The notes: generated from the letters alone by a model not told the origin. A DNA stretch of 31,722 bases from CAZZNQ01 sp964655775 (GCA_964655775.1 CAZZNQ010000046.1:1-31722); one strand, 5' to 3'. Shown: positions 23,151 to 31,134, counted from the first letter of the stretch. Numbers and translations are program-made.

Positions 23151-24038
23151 CTATCCTCCCGGGACGCTCGAAAGCGAATGCTCCGTACCGCGCAGAACCA
23201 CCCGCCCGTGGCGATGCGAGTGGCACTCGACGTTCACCGCCAGAGGCAGGCTGGCGATGTGGCACGGCGCGGACTCCACGCAGACGGCCAGGGCCGTGGT
23301 CCGGCCACCGAATCCCTGCGGGCCGATCCCCAGGTCGTTCACGCGCGCCAGGATCTCCGTCTCCAGTTCCGCCAGTTCGGGGCGAGGATTGGCGCTGCCC
23401 ACCTGGCGGAAAAGCGACCTTTTTGCCAACAGGGGGGCGGCCTCGAAGTTGCCGCCCACTCCGACGCCGACGATGACCGGCGGGCAGGGGTTAGCGCCGC
23501 CCCGGCGGATCGTCTCCACCACCGCATCCGCCACGCCCTCGCGCCCGTCTGCGGGGCTCAGCATCCAAACCCGGCTCATGTTCTCGGCGCCGCCGCCCTT
23601 TGCCATCAGGTCTATGGTCAGCGCATCTCCGTCCACCTGGCTCAGATGCACGATGGCCGGCGTATTGTCTCCGGTATTGCGCCGCTCCAGCGGGTCACCG
23701 ACCACCGACGCCCGCAGGTAGCTTTCGCCCACGGCCCGCCGCACGCCCTCGTCGATGGCTCGCTGCAGGTTCCCGTCTACCACCACGGGGCGACCCACAT
23801 CGACGAAGGCGACGGCCAGGCCGGTATCCTGGCATAAGGGAAGTCCCTCGGTCCGGCTCGCCTTCTCGTTCTCGATCAGCGCCTGCAGCACGCTGCGCGG
23901 CACGTCGTCCTTCTCGGCGGCCAGCGCCCGCTCGAGTGCGCCAAGCACGTCGGGTCGAAGCTCGCGGTTGATGCGCGAGTACAACTGCGCAACGGCTTCG
24001 CGAATCTCGTCGGCGCTGATGACGACAACGCTCTCCAT
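23151..24038 (-). CDS. Class I fumarate hydratase/tartrate dehydratase alpha-type subunit
   Basis: Fe-S hydro-lyase N-terminal domain. As a separate subunit this is the alpha chain of two-subunit fumarase (or L-tartrate dehydratase), which adds water to fumarate using a [4Fe-4S] cluster. The 295 residues carry the likely cluster cysteines Cys69 (LPLCQDTG), Cys185 (NPCPPVIVGVGVGG) and Cys272 (VNVECHSHRH), the usual spacing for this family. LMAKGGGAEN (about 145-153) and GFGGRTTAL are other signature blocks. I start at the ATG at 24038, where homology begins; the frame is open to 24104 but crosses the promoter-like elements. No beta-subunit gene is adjacent: the downstream gene is a nuclease. 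The beta chain must be encoded elsewhere, or this is a divergent homolog. Confidence 0.9.
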   Translation of the reverse strand: MESVVVISADEIREAVAQLYSRINRELRPDVLGALERALAAEKDDVPRSVLQALIENEKASRTEGLPLCQDTGLAVAFVDVGRPVVVDGNLQRAIDEGVRRAVGESYLRASVVGDPLERRNTGDNTPAIVHLSQVDGDALTIDLMAKGGGAENMSRVWMLSPADGREGVADAVVETIRRGGANPCPPVIVGVGVGGNFEAAPLLAKRSLFRQVGSANPRPELAELETEILARVNDLGIGPQGFGGRTTALAVCVESAPCHIASLPLAVNVECHSHRHGRVVLRGTEHSLSSVPGG

Positions 24039-24075
24039 AGGCTGTCCGATCCGAGTGGTCTTCGGTTTCGGAGGG

Positions 24076-24104
24076 AATGTACGGGATGGCCAACGCGTCG
24101 TCAA
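24076..24104 (-). promoter_or_regulatory. Putative promoter of the fumarase-nuclease operon
   Basis: On the minus strand TTGACG (24104-24099) and TACATT (24081-24076) are 17 bases apart. It is back to back with the plus-strand promoter at 24125. Confidence 0.5.
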
Positions 24105-24124
24105 GTCTTACCTTGCGATGCACG

Positions 24125-24153
24125 TTGACGTCCGACGAGGCAAGGCTTAGTAT
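24125..24153 (+). promoter_or_regulatory. Putative promoter of the dUTPase-like gene
   Basis: TTGACG (24125-24130) and TAGTAT (24148-24153) are 17 bases apart, about 45 bases before the ATG. Its -35 lies 20 bases from the -35 of the divergent promoter. Confidence 0.5.
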
Positions 24154-24197
24154 CGAGTGATGTACCCTTGTGGTTCCGATAAGCGGGAGGTGGGCAT

Positions 24198-24632
24198 ATG
24201 GAACCCGGAGATTTGTTCGACAACTGGCTGGAAGGCACCGTACACCGCGAAAGCCAGGTGGACGCCCTCGGCGTGCACCTGACCGTGGCCCAGGTGCTGG
24301 CGACTCACAAGACGGGCCGGATCGACTTCGGCGGCAGCGAGTTCAAGGCGTCCCCCACGCACGACAAGGAACTGGTGATCCACACGCCGGGAGACAAGTA
24401 CGCCTGGTGGCGGCTCGAAGAAGGCGTTTACATCGTGCGTTTTAACGAGAGGGTCAGGGACGGCGCTCCACCGGTGCTCCTTACAGCGAACAGCCGTCTG
24501 CTCGACTGTGGGTGCTCGCTGACGGCGAAGATCTGTGGCCCGGGCGAGCTCAGGTCCACCCTGATCGTTCCGGAGGTCGGCCTGCAGCTCAAGCAGAACG
24601 CGCGGATCGCGCTGCTGGCCTCGATCGCGTAA
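24198..24632 (+). CDS. dUTPase/dCTP deaminase-fold protein
   Basis: A 144-residue protein with the layout of the trimeric dUTPase/dCTP-deaminase superfamily. It starts MEPGDL and continues through SQVDALGVHLTVAQV (compare QP.GIDLT in dCTP deaminases), an acidic GRIDF strand, GVYIVRFNERV and SRLLDCGCSL. The strongly conserved catalytic blocks are not obvious: I see no clear SSxAR motif or IDSGYxG loop, only GPGELRSTL in a comparable place. It may therefore be a non-canonical nucleotide hydrolase, or a nucleotide-binding member without catalysis. GGGAGGTGGG precedes the ATG. kdsB follows 73 bases later on the same strand behind a palindrome. Confidence 0.6.
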   Translation: MEPGDLFDNWLEGTVHRESQVDALGVHLTVAQVLATHKTGRIDFGGSEFKASPTHDKELVIHTPGDKYAWWRLEEGVYIVRFNERVRDGAPPVLLTANSRLLDCGCSLTAKICGPGELRSTLIVPEVGLQLKQNARIALLASIA

Positions 24633-24636
24633 ACGC

Positions 24637-24650
24637 CGAAAACGTTTTCG
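24637..24650. promoter_or_regulatory. Perfect 14-bp palindrome upstream of kdsB
   Basis: CGAAAACGTTTTCG is a full 14-base palindrome with a central CG, the shape of LacI/GalR-family operators. It sits 56 bases before the kdsB start and 20 bases ahead of a possible -10 (TAGAAT, 24670-24675). It could also be the stem of a weak terminator for the gene that stops at 24632. Confidence 0.35.
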
Positions 24651-24705
24651 CGCGGGTCGCGTCGGGGGTTAGAATGCCTGCGGATCAGGTTGGGAGGCTA
24701 CACCG

Positions 24706-25473
24706 TTGAAGGTCGCCGTCATCATCCCCGCTCGCTACGCGTCCACGCGGCTTCCGGGCAAGCCCATCCTGGACGAAGTGCGCAAAGTCACCGGTCGATA
24801 CATGATCCAGCACGTCTACGAGCGGGCGCAGTCCGCGCCGGCCGTGGACCGGGTGATCGTGGCGACGGACGACCGGCGCATCGCCGACGCCGTGGAAGCC
24901 TTCGGTGGGGAAGTGCGCATGACCGATGCCGGGCACGTGAGCGGCACCGACCGGATAGCCGAAGTGGCCGAGGACCTGCGGGCGGACATCATCGTGAACG
25001 TGCAGGGCGACGAGCCCGAGATCCGTCCCGAACAGATCCAGCAGGTGGTGAGCCTTCTGGCGGACGACGAGGACGCCTCCATGGGAACGCTGGCGCACCC
25101 GATCGCCTCCGAGGAGGAGTTCCGCGATCCGAACGTGGTCAAGGCGGTCATCGACGGGCAGGGGCGCGCGCTCTATTTCAGTCGGGCGCCGATCCCACAT
25201 CACCGCGACCTGCGCGGTCCGGTTTCCGATTCCCCGGCTCAACCCCTTCGGCACTTGGGCATCTACAGCTATCGGCGCGAGTTCCTGCTGCGTTACGCGT
25301 CGCTGCCGCCTTCGCCGCTGGAGGCCGTGGAGAAGCTGGAGCAACTCCGCGCGCTGAGCGCCGGCTACCGCATCAACGTCGGCGTGACCGCGTATGCCTC
25401 GGCCGGAATCGACACGCGCGAGGACCTCGAGGCATGGCTTGACCGCTTCCGCACGCACCGCGGCGCGCGCTGA
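24706..25473 (+). CDS. kdsB: 3-deoxy-manno-octulosonate cytidylyltransferase (CMP-Kdo synthetase)
   Basis: Activates Kdo with CTP for LPS inner-core synthesis in the cytoplasm. The 255-residue product has the nucleotide-binding N-terminus IPARYASTRLPGKP (Arg10, Arg15, Lys19), HVSGTDRIAE (77-86, sugar contact), NVQGDEP (98-104, Mg/CTP site) and the LGIYSYRREFL segment, all typical of KdsB. The start codon is TTG: TTG AAG GTC at 24706 directly gives the conserved MKVAVIIPAR N-terminus, and GGGAGG lies 9 bases upstream. There is no usable ATG nearby. Its presence argues for a Gram-negative type outer membrane with Kdo. It converges on the PfkB-type kinase gene with 3 bases between. Confidence 0.95.
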   Translation: MKVAVIIPARYASTRLPGKPILDEVRKVTGRYMIQHVYERAQSAPAVDRVIVATDDRRIADAVEAFGGEVRMTDAGHVSGTDRIAEVAEDLRADIIVNVQGDEPEIRPEQIQQVVSLLADDEDASMGTLAHPIASEEEFRDPNVVKAVIDGQGRALYFSRAPIPHHRDLRGPVSDSPAQPLRHLGIYSYRREFLLRYASLPPSPLEAVEKLEQLRALSAGYRINVGVTAYASAGIDTREDLEAWLDRFRTHRGAR

Positions 25474-25476
25474 CCG

Positions 25477-26409
25477 TCAGAGGCATTCGCAGCGTTCCAG
25501 CAACCCTGAGACATCGGCCAGGCGGTAACCGACCGTCATATCGCTCTCCGCCGAGGCGGCGCCCGTCGCAACGGCCCAGTGCAGGGCGCCCACCGCGTCA
25601 TCGCTGCACTTCAGGCCTTTGAGCCACCCCGCCAGGAACGCATCCCCCGCGCCGACCGTGTTCCTCACCTCGTCCGGGCGAAGCGTGCAGCGCATGCCGG
25701 CGGTCAGATCGTGCCTCACCAGGTAGGCGCCCTCCGCCCCCAGGGTCAGCAGCACGGTGTCGGTTCGGTCCAGAAGATCGCGCGCCGCGTCCGGACCGTC
25801 CGCGGCGTCCAGTTCAGTTCCCAGGCACTCGCCGAGTTCCTCCAGGTTGGGCTTCACCGTGTCCGCAAACCCGGACCCAACCGCCGCCCTCAGCGCCTCA
25901 CCGTGCGCGTCGATAACGTTCTTCGCGCCCTGCTCTCGGCAGAGGGTAAGCAGGCCGACCAGGTCCTCCGGTTCGCAGCCCGGCGGGAGGCTGCCGGCGA
26001 AAACGACCGTGCTGTTGGCGGCATCACTCAGCATTCCGGTCAGGTGGTTGCGGAACCGCTCCAGGTCGTCTGCGACCACCTCGAAGCCCGGCATGCGCAG
26101 GTGCGTGCTGGTATGGGCGGCGGGGTCCAGGATGGTGATGTTGGTGCGCGTCTCGCCGTCGACCGCGCAGTAGTCGGCCTGCACACCCTCCGCGCGCATG
26201 GTGTCGGTGAAGGTCCGCATCTGGCCGCGGCCCACAAGGCCGGTTGCCGCCGCAGCGACGCCCAGCCGCGCCAGCCCCCGGGCGACGTTCGTTCCCTTGC
26301 CGCCCGGCGTCGCGCCAACGAGACGCGCCTTCGCGTGCGCGCCGATCCGAAAGTCGGCCACCTCGATCACGCGGTCGATGGTGGGATTGAGTGTGACGGT
26401 CAGGATCAT
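25477..26409 (-). CDS. PfkB-family hexose-phosphate kinase (1-phosphofructokinase-like)
   Basis: A 310-residue ribokinase-fold kinase. The N-terminus ILTVTLNPTID and the GGKGTNVARGL block (about 36-46) are of the FruK/PfkB/LacC subgroup, which phosphorylates fructose-1-phosphate, fructose-6-phosphate or tagatose-6-phosphate. The catalytic GAGD is at 253-256 (NTVGAGDAFLAGW). VKPNLEEL is the usual sugar/ATP region. It is the last gene of the minus-strand operon, 11 bases after xylulokinase. With xylulokinase it could phosphorylate a ketose intermediate, but the exact substrate cannot be read from the sequence. The ATG at 26409 has AGGG about 9 bases upstream. Confidence 0.88.
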   Translation of the reverse strand: MILTVTLNPTIDRVIEVADFRIGAHAKARLVGATPGGKGTNVARGLARLGVAAAATGLVGRGQMRTFTDTMRAEGVQADYCAVDGETRTNITILDPAAHTSTHLRMPGFEVVADDLERFRNHLTGMLSDAANSTVVFAGSLPPGCEPEDLVGLLTLCREQGAKNVIDAHGEALRAAVGSGFADTVKPNLEELGECLGTELDAADGPDAARDLLDRTDTVLLTLGAEGAYLVRHDLTAGMRCTLRPDEVRNTVGAGDAFLAGWLKGLKCSDDAVGALHWAVATGAASAESDMTVGYRLADVSGLLERCECL

Positions 26410-26420
26410 CGGCGCATGCC

Positions 26421-27968
26421 CTATTGGTCTGGCGAGAGCCTCTCGACCGTCTCGGTCACGGCGCCGAACTGCTCCCGGAGCGAGGTGTAGAGCGCCCGGT
26501 ACAGGGGATAATACTCGTCGTAGGCCGCCCGGTGTTCCGCGACCGGTTCATAGGCGTCCGTGACGCGGATGCACTGCTCGCATGCCGCTTCGACCGACGG
26601 CCACGCACCAGTGCCCACCCCGGCCAGCAGCGCCGCGCCGTAGGCGGGACCTTCCTCCGCGTTGATGGTGCAGACCGTCTGCCCGTAGCAGTCCGCCTGC
26701 ATCTGCCGCCACAGCTTGCTGCGGGCTCCGCCGCCCGAAAGGCGTATCTGGTCGACCTGCACCTCCAGGGACCGGATGATCTCCAGGGAGTCGCGCATGG
26801 CGTAGGTGATGCCCTCCATGATGCTGCGGATGCACTCGGCCTTGCCGTGGCGCGGCGTCAGCCCGAACAGCACACCGCGCGCGTTCGGATCGGCGTGAGG
26901 CGTCCGCTCGCCGGTCAGGTAGGGCAGGAACAGGAGTCCCTCGCAGCCGGCCGGCGCGCGCGCGGCCTCCTCGCACATCACGTCGTAGGGGTCCAGACCG
27001 AGTCTCTCGGCGGCGGTCCTCTCGGCGTTGGCCAGGTTGTCGCGATACCACTGCAGCGACCCGCCCGCGCTGAGCACCACTCCCATCACGTGCCACATGC
27101 CGGGGACCGCGTGGCAGAACGTGTGCAGCCGTCCGGCCGGATCGGTGGCGGCGCGCTTGCTGACGGCGAAGACCACGCCGCTGGTGCCGATGGTCGCGCT
27201 GATGACGCCCTCCCTAACGACGCCGTTCCCCACGGCGCCGGCCGCCTGGTCGCCGCCTCCGCCCACAATCGGCGTGCCGGCGGGCAGCCCCAGGGCCTCC
27301 GCTCCCTCCTTCGAGAGTTGCGCGCAGACCTCGGGCGATTCGAAGCAGTCCGGCAGGAGCGCGCGGTCGAGGTCGAGGCGGCCCAGCACTTCGTCCGACC
27401 AGTCGCGGCCCCCTACGTCCAGCAGCAGCGTGCCGCTGGCATCGCTCACGTCGGTCGCGTAGGCGCCGCTCATGCGGAAGCGCACGTAGTCCTTGGGCAG
27501 CAGCATGCGGCGGCACCGCGCGTATTTGCTCGGCTCGTTCTTCCGCACCCACAGTATCTTCGGCGCGGTAAAGCCGGTGAGGGCGGGGTTGCACGTGATC
27601 TCGCGCAGGCGGTCCGGGCCGACCGCGTCCCGGATCTCGCGGCACTCGGCGGCGGTCCGCTGATCGTTCCAGAGAATGGCGGGGCGGATCACCTCGTCGT
27701 CCGCGTCCAGCATCACCAGGCCGTGCATCTGGCCCGTCAGCCCGATGCCGGCAACGGCGTCCGGCTCGATGCCCGCGTCCGCCAGCGCCCGGGGTACGGC
27801 CGCCTGGGTCGCCTGCCACCATTCCTCGGGCTCCTGCTCGCTCCAGAGCGGGCGCGGCGCAAGCGAGGTGTGCGGCGCGGAGGCCGAGCCGAGAACCAGC
27901 CCCCGCTCGTCCACCACCAGCGCCCTCGTGCCCGACGTGCCGACGTCGATCCCGATCAGGTATCCCAT
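26421..27968 (-). CDS. xylB: Xylulokinase (FGGY family)
   Basis: Phosphorylates D-xylulose to xylulose-5-phosphate, the entry to the pentose phosphate pathway. The 515-residue protein has the actin-like N-terminal GIDVGTSGT (6-14), the xylulokinase-type substrate motif GLTGQMHG (76-83), WNDQRT (100-105), ATDVSDASGT (171-180) and GGGGDQAAGAVGNG with the catalytic-base Asp240. Length and motifs favour xylulokinase over glycerol or gluconate kinase, though FGGY specificity should be treated as probable. GGGAGGAA precedes the ATG. It lies 13 bases after the amidohydrolase gene and 11 before the PfkB kinase gene. No xylA (xylose isomerase) or transporter is in the window, so the upstream source of the ketose is unknown. 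Confidence 0.92.
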   Translation of the reverse strand: MGYLIGIDVGTSGTRALVVDERGLVLGSASAPHTSLAPRPLWSEQEPEEWWQATQAAVPRALADAGIEPDAVAGIGLTGQMHGLVMLDADDEVIRPAILWNDQRTAAECREIRDAVGPDRLREITCNPALTGFTAPKILWVRKNEPSKYARCRRMLLPKDYVRFRMSGAYATDVSDASGTLLLDVGGRDWSDEVLGRLDLDRALLPDCFESPEVCAQLSKEGAEALGLPAGTPIVGGGGDQAAGAVGNGVVREGVISATIGTSGVVFAVSKRAATDPAGRLHTFCHAVPGMWHVMGVVLSAGGSLQWYRDNLANAERTAAERLGLDPYDVMCEEAARAPAGCEGLLFLPYLTGERTPHADPNARGVLFGLTPRHGKAECIRSIMEGITYAMRDSLEIIRSLEVQVDQIRLSGGGARSKLWRQMQADCYGQTVCTINAEEGPAYGAALLAGVGTGAWPSVEAACEQCIRVTDAYEPVAEHRAAYDEYYPLYRALYTSLREQFGAVTETVERLSPDQ

Positions 27969-27981
27969 GGGTTCCTCCCGA

Positions 27982-28788
27982 TCACGAGCCGATGCCCAGA
28001 AGCTCCTCGGCGTTGCGGTGCAGGATGTTGTGGCGATCCTCGTCGTCGACTTCGGCGGACAGCACGCAGCCCAGCCCGTGCAGCGGCGAGAACCACGGCA
28101 GGTCGACGCCGAACAGGATCCGCCTGGTGATGCCGCGGTCGACGAACAGCTCGATAGTGCCGCGGCACTCGAACACGGCCGTCAGCTCGCAGTAGACGTA
28201 AGGGAACTCGCTGGCCAGGTCGGCCGCCTTGTCCCACTCGCCGTAGCAGGAATGCCCCATCAGCAGCCGTACGTCCGGGAAGCGACTCATGACGTTGTGA
28301 ATCTGCTTCGGACCGTTCAACTGGTTCTGTCCCCAGGTGTGCGAGAGCACCAGCAGCTTGCGATCGTTCGCGAACTCCCAAACCTGGTCGTAGCGCGGGT
28401 CGTCGATGGGCACCTTGTGGTACCCGGCCAGGAACTTGAACCCCACGAAGACGTCGCGCAACGAGTCGAAGCGGGCAAGGTCCTTCTCGACGACGTCCAT
28501 GTAGTTGCCGTTGATCACCATGTAGCCGCGGAACCGGTCGGGCCACTTGCGGACGACTTCGATGGTGTAATCGTTGCCCGTATGGGAGCTGAACAGCGCC
28601 TCGTGCGGCGAGAAGCACAGCATGCGCACGCCGGCGCGGTCCATCGATTCCAGCATGCTCTCCGGCGCCTGGGACGGCATGTAGATGGCCGGCCAGTGGC
28701 CCATGTGTCCGTGCATGTCGTAGATCGGGCAGTCGTCCAGGCGGCCTTTCTCCCAGAACTCCTGCACCAGCGGGGAATCGGCGATCAT
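27982..28788 (-). CDS. Amidohydrolase-2 family metal-dependent hydrolase
   Basis: A 268-residue TIM-barrel hydrolase (PF04909-like). The metal ligand motif is intact: Asp24, His26 and His28 in YDMHGHMGHW, further His in LSHTWG and LMGHSCYG, and the late Asp in ILFGVDLPW. Family members hydrolyse lactones or decarboxylate/hydrolyse small acids, and in sugar clusters they may open sugar lactones. It overlaps the upstream paralog by ATGA, and GGAGGTGG lies 8-12 bases before its ATG, so the two are coupled. The paralog has lost the same metal ligands, which suggests the pair forms a hetero-oligomer with one active partner. The adjoining xylulokinase and PfkB kinase suggest a carbohydrate-derived substrate. 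Confidence 0.83.
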   Translation of the reverse strand: MIADSPLVQEFWEKGRLDDCPIYDMHGHMGHWPAIYMPSQAPESMLESMDRAGVRMLCFSPHEALFSSHTGNDYTIEVVRKWPDRFRGYMVINGNYMDVVEKDLARFDSLRDVFVGFKFLAGYHKVPIDDPRYDQVWEFANDRKLLVLSHTWGQNQLNGPKQIHNVMSRFPDVRLLMGHSCYGEWDKAADLASEFPYVYCELTAVFECRGTIELFVDRGITRRILFGVDLPWFSPLHGLGCVLSAEVDDEDRHNILHRNAEELLGIGS

Positions 28789-29537
28789 AGTTCCACCTCC
28801 TCCAACAGGCGTTTCAGGTTGCCCCCGGCCACGGCCGCCTTGTCCTCCTCCGGCAGGTCACAGTGCCGTATGTACATCATCATCCCCCCGGCGTAGCGGT
28901 CGGGAAGCCCGCTTCCGAACAGGATTCTGTCCGATCCGTAGGTTCGGACCACTCCCTCGATGCCGCCGTCCAGGAAGTAGAGCGTCGTGTCGATGTATAC
29001 GCGCCCGTATTCCTCCAGCAGCGGGCGGAAGAACCGGTCGCACCCCCAGCTTCCGTGGTCGGTGATGACGAGGGTCAGATTGGGATACTCTTTCAGCAGG
29101 TGATAGACGTCGCGCCAGCTCGTGCCCCTTTTCATGGAGACGATCAGGGGGATGCGGCGCTCGACCATCTTCTCCAGCAGGCGTCCCAGCGTCAGGCCGT
29201 TCAGCAGGTAGCGATGGGTGTCGGGGAAGGCGCGCAGCGCCACGATGCCGGCTTCCTTCATGCCGGCAATCAGCTCGCCGACAGGCATCTCGCCGGTCTG
29301 GTACGGCAGCAGCGTCCAGCAGCCGACCAATTCCTCGTGCTCGCGCAGGGCATCCAGCAGCATCTCGTTGCCGCGCTGGGGTGAGACGTCGTGCTGGGCG
29401 ATGTGCCAGGTCACCGCCCGCTGGATCCCCGCCCGGCGGAGCTGCGCCACCAGGTCCTGCGCAGTGGGGCACTTGGCCGGGCTCGGGCCGGGCGTCGATG
29501 GCCTTCCGAAATAGCAGTTGCAGTCCAGAAACTCCAT
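28785..29537 (-). CDS. Amidohydrolase-2 family paralog with degenerate metal site
   Basis: A 250-residue TIM-barrel protein similar to the product of the next gene (27982-28788). The N-terminal DxHxH motif reads DCNCY, so Asn7 and Tyr9 stand where His is expected. The late Asp is Gly (ILFGSGLP where active members have FGSDxP). One His-containing strand (VITDHGSWG) is retained. It is therefore probably not a standard metal hydrolase; it could be a structural or regulatory partner, or use another chemistry. I start at the ATG at 29537 with GGAGAT 8 bases upstream; the frame continues to 29621 without support. It is the first gene of the operon and overlaps its neighbour by ATGA. Confidence 0.78.
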   Translation of the reverse strand: MEFLDCNCYFGRPSTPGPSPAKCPTAQDLVAQLRRAGIQRAVTWHIAQHDVSPQRGNEMLLDALREHEELVGCWTLLPYQTGEMPVGELIAGMKEAGIVALRAFPDTHRYLLNGLTLGRLLEKMVERRIPLIVSMKRGTSWRDVYHLLKEYPNLTLVITDHGSWGCDRFFRPLLEEYGRVYIDTTLYFLDGGIEGVVRTYGSDRILFGSGLPDRYAGGMMMYIRHCDLPEEDKAAVAGGNLKRLLEEVEL

Positions 29538-29623
29538 GTCCCGATCTCCGTGACTCGAAACCGTGCCTGGAAATCGCCCCGCGCCGGGGCCGGCCCGCCG
29601 AAAGGCAGGCTGCGTCAGCAAAG

Positions 29624-29651
29624 AGTTTAGCAGTGGGCTCCGGTTTTACAA
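29624..29651 (-). promoter_or_regulatory. Putative promoter of the amidohydrolase-xylB-pfkB operon
   Basis: On the minus strand TTGTAA (29651-29646) and TAAACT (29629-29624) are 16 bases apart, about 90 bases before the first start codon. Confidence 0.4.
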
Positions 29652-29683
29652 GGTCCGGCGCCGCGCCGTGCAGCCGCCCTCGC

Positions 29684-29712
29684 TTGCAGGGACGCGCGGC
29701 CGTGGGTATCCT
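29684..29712 (+). promoter_or_regulatory. Putative promoter of the secreted helical protein gene
   Basis: TTGCAG (29684-29689) and TATCCT (29707-29712) are 17 bases apart, about 50 bases before the ATG at 29764. It diverges from the sugar operon promoter at 29624-29651. Confidence 0.4.
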
Positions 29713-29763
29713 GGCTTACCGCGTCCCGTTTTCATTGGCATTATGCGGCAAGGAGTGGAAGGT

Positions 29764-31134
29764 ATGAGGGCACTGGCATTGCTTTTCTCGATGGCTCTGT
29801 TGGCGGCGCCGGCTCTTGCTGCGTCGGGACCGGTCTCCATCAGCGACCCGGGCGACCGGCAGATCGTACAGGAGTTCCTGAGGCACGTGGACGCGGCACC
29901 CGGGCGCCTGACGGCCGAGATCTGCAAGAGGCAGGCGGCCGAGAGCCCCGAAGGCTACACCTGGCAGCTCTGCCCCTACCTGGGCATGTTCCTCACCGCC
30001 TACGATCTGACCGGGGAGTCCAAGTACCTGGACATGTTCGCGCAGTCGTTCGACAACATGCGCTCCGCCCTCACCCGCGGGCCGGACGGATTCCTGGGCT
30101 GGTACGGCAAGGCGCTCTCTACGTTCCAGGACCCGGATAACCCGGACAGGAAGGTCGACGTCATCATCACCAGCTTCCGCATCACCGACCAGGTCTCCGA
30201 GTTCCTGGAGAAGGCGGCCGGGGACCCGGCCTGGCGCCAGCGCTACCCCGCCGTGCGCGCCCAGTACCTGGACCTGCTGGAGAACCACCTGGTCAAGAAA
30301 TGGGACGCCCGCGGCAACTACGTGGACCTGGGCGAGCGCGGCGCCATCTACCGCACCCATTTCGGCCTGGCGCCGGTGAAGGGCAACCTGACCGAGCCGC
30401 ACAACAAGCACTCGATCTGTATCCGCGGGCTGCTCGGTCTCTACCGCGTGACCGGCAAGCCGGAATACGCCGCCAAGGCCGTGAAGCTGGGCACCCGCTA
30501 CAAGCACTCCCTGACCCTCAAAGACGGCCACTACGAGTGGAACTACTGGGATCCCGCCGGGGCGTGGGATGTCCATCCCGACGAGCCCGGCCGGTGGAAG
30601 CATTGGATCGGCGTCGAACACAAGAGCGGCTATTACTGCAGCAGCCTGACCCAGGCGGTCGTCCTCTACCAGCACGGCTTGGTCTTTGACGAGACGGACA
30701 TGCAGCGCTTCGTCAAGACGCAGACGGAGATGTGCTGGAACGGCGACATGCAGAACCCGGAGTGGGCGCGTGTGGACGGCACCACGTCCGACCGCTACAT
30801 GCAGGGCGCCTACATCTGCGGTGCGCTGGCGCCCCTGAGCCCGAAGGTCGCGCAGTTCCTCTATGAGGGCGCGCGCCGGCAGGAACGGCTGGACAATGCG
30901 GGTCACCCGTGGCAGGGCGGTCCGGTGGCGGCCGGCTGGGTCGAGGGCAAGTTCATCACGCTCCCGCGCGCGAAGGGCGGCGCAAAGCCGCACGTTCGGG
31001 CGGGACAGCAGTTCCTCAGCGACCCGCAGCGCCGGGACTGGTACGGCAAGCTTGCCTTCCAGGTCACCGAGCCCGGCTATTCGGCTCCACAAAGCCCCCG
31101 CCAGATGGACCCGATGCCCACCGCACCGGAGTAG
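29764..31134 (+). CDS. Secreted alpha-helical (toroid-like) protein, function unknown
   Basis: A 456-residue protein with a clean Sec signal (MRALALLFSMALLAAPALAA). The mature part is helix-rich, with repeated segments of the type G..LGLYRVTGKPEYAAKAVKLG and LGMFLTAYDLTGESKYLDMF. These resemble the helical hairpins of (alpha/alpha)6-toroid polysaccharide lyases and glycoside hydrolases. Conserved-looking aromatic and His residues (EPHNKHS, EWNYWDP, YYCSSL) could line a substrate cleft. I cannot assign it to a named CAZy family, and a lyase or hydrolase role is only inferred from the fold. The ATG at 29764 has AAGGAG upstream; the frame is open upstream but without signal. It diverges from the sugar operon, so it may act on an extracellular glycan whose products feed that operon. 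Confidence 0.7.
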   Translation: MRALALLFSMALLAAPALAASGPVSISDPGDRQIVQEFLRHVDAAPGRLTAEICKRQAAESPEGYTWQLCPYLGMFLTAYDLTGESKYLDMFAQSFDNMRSALTRGPDGFLGWYGKALSTFQDPDNPDRKVDVIITSFRITDQVSEFLEKAAGDPAWRQRYPAVRAQYLDLLENHLVKKWDARGNYVDLGERGAIYRTHFGLAPVKGNLTEPHNKHSICIRGLLGLYRVTGKPEYAAKAVKLGTRYKHSLTLKDGHYEWNYWDPAGAWDVHPDEPGRWKHWIGVEHKSGYYCSSLTQAVVLYQHGLVFDETDMQRFVKTQTEMCWNGDMQNPEWARVDGTTSDRYMQGAYICGALAPLSPKVAQFLYEGARRQERLDNAGHPWQGGPVAAGWVEGKFITLPRAKGGAKPHVRAGQQFLSDPQRRDWYGKLAFQVTEPGYSAPQSPRQMDPMPTAPE

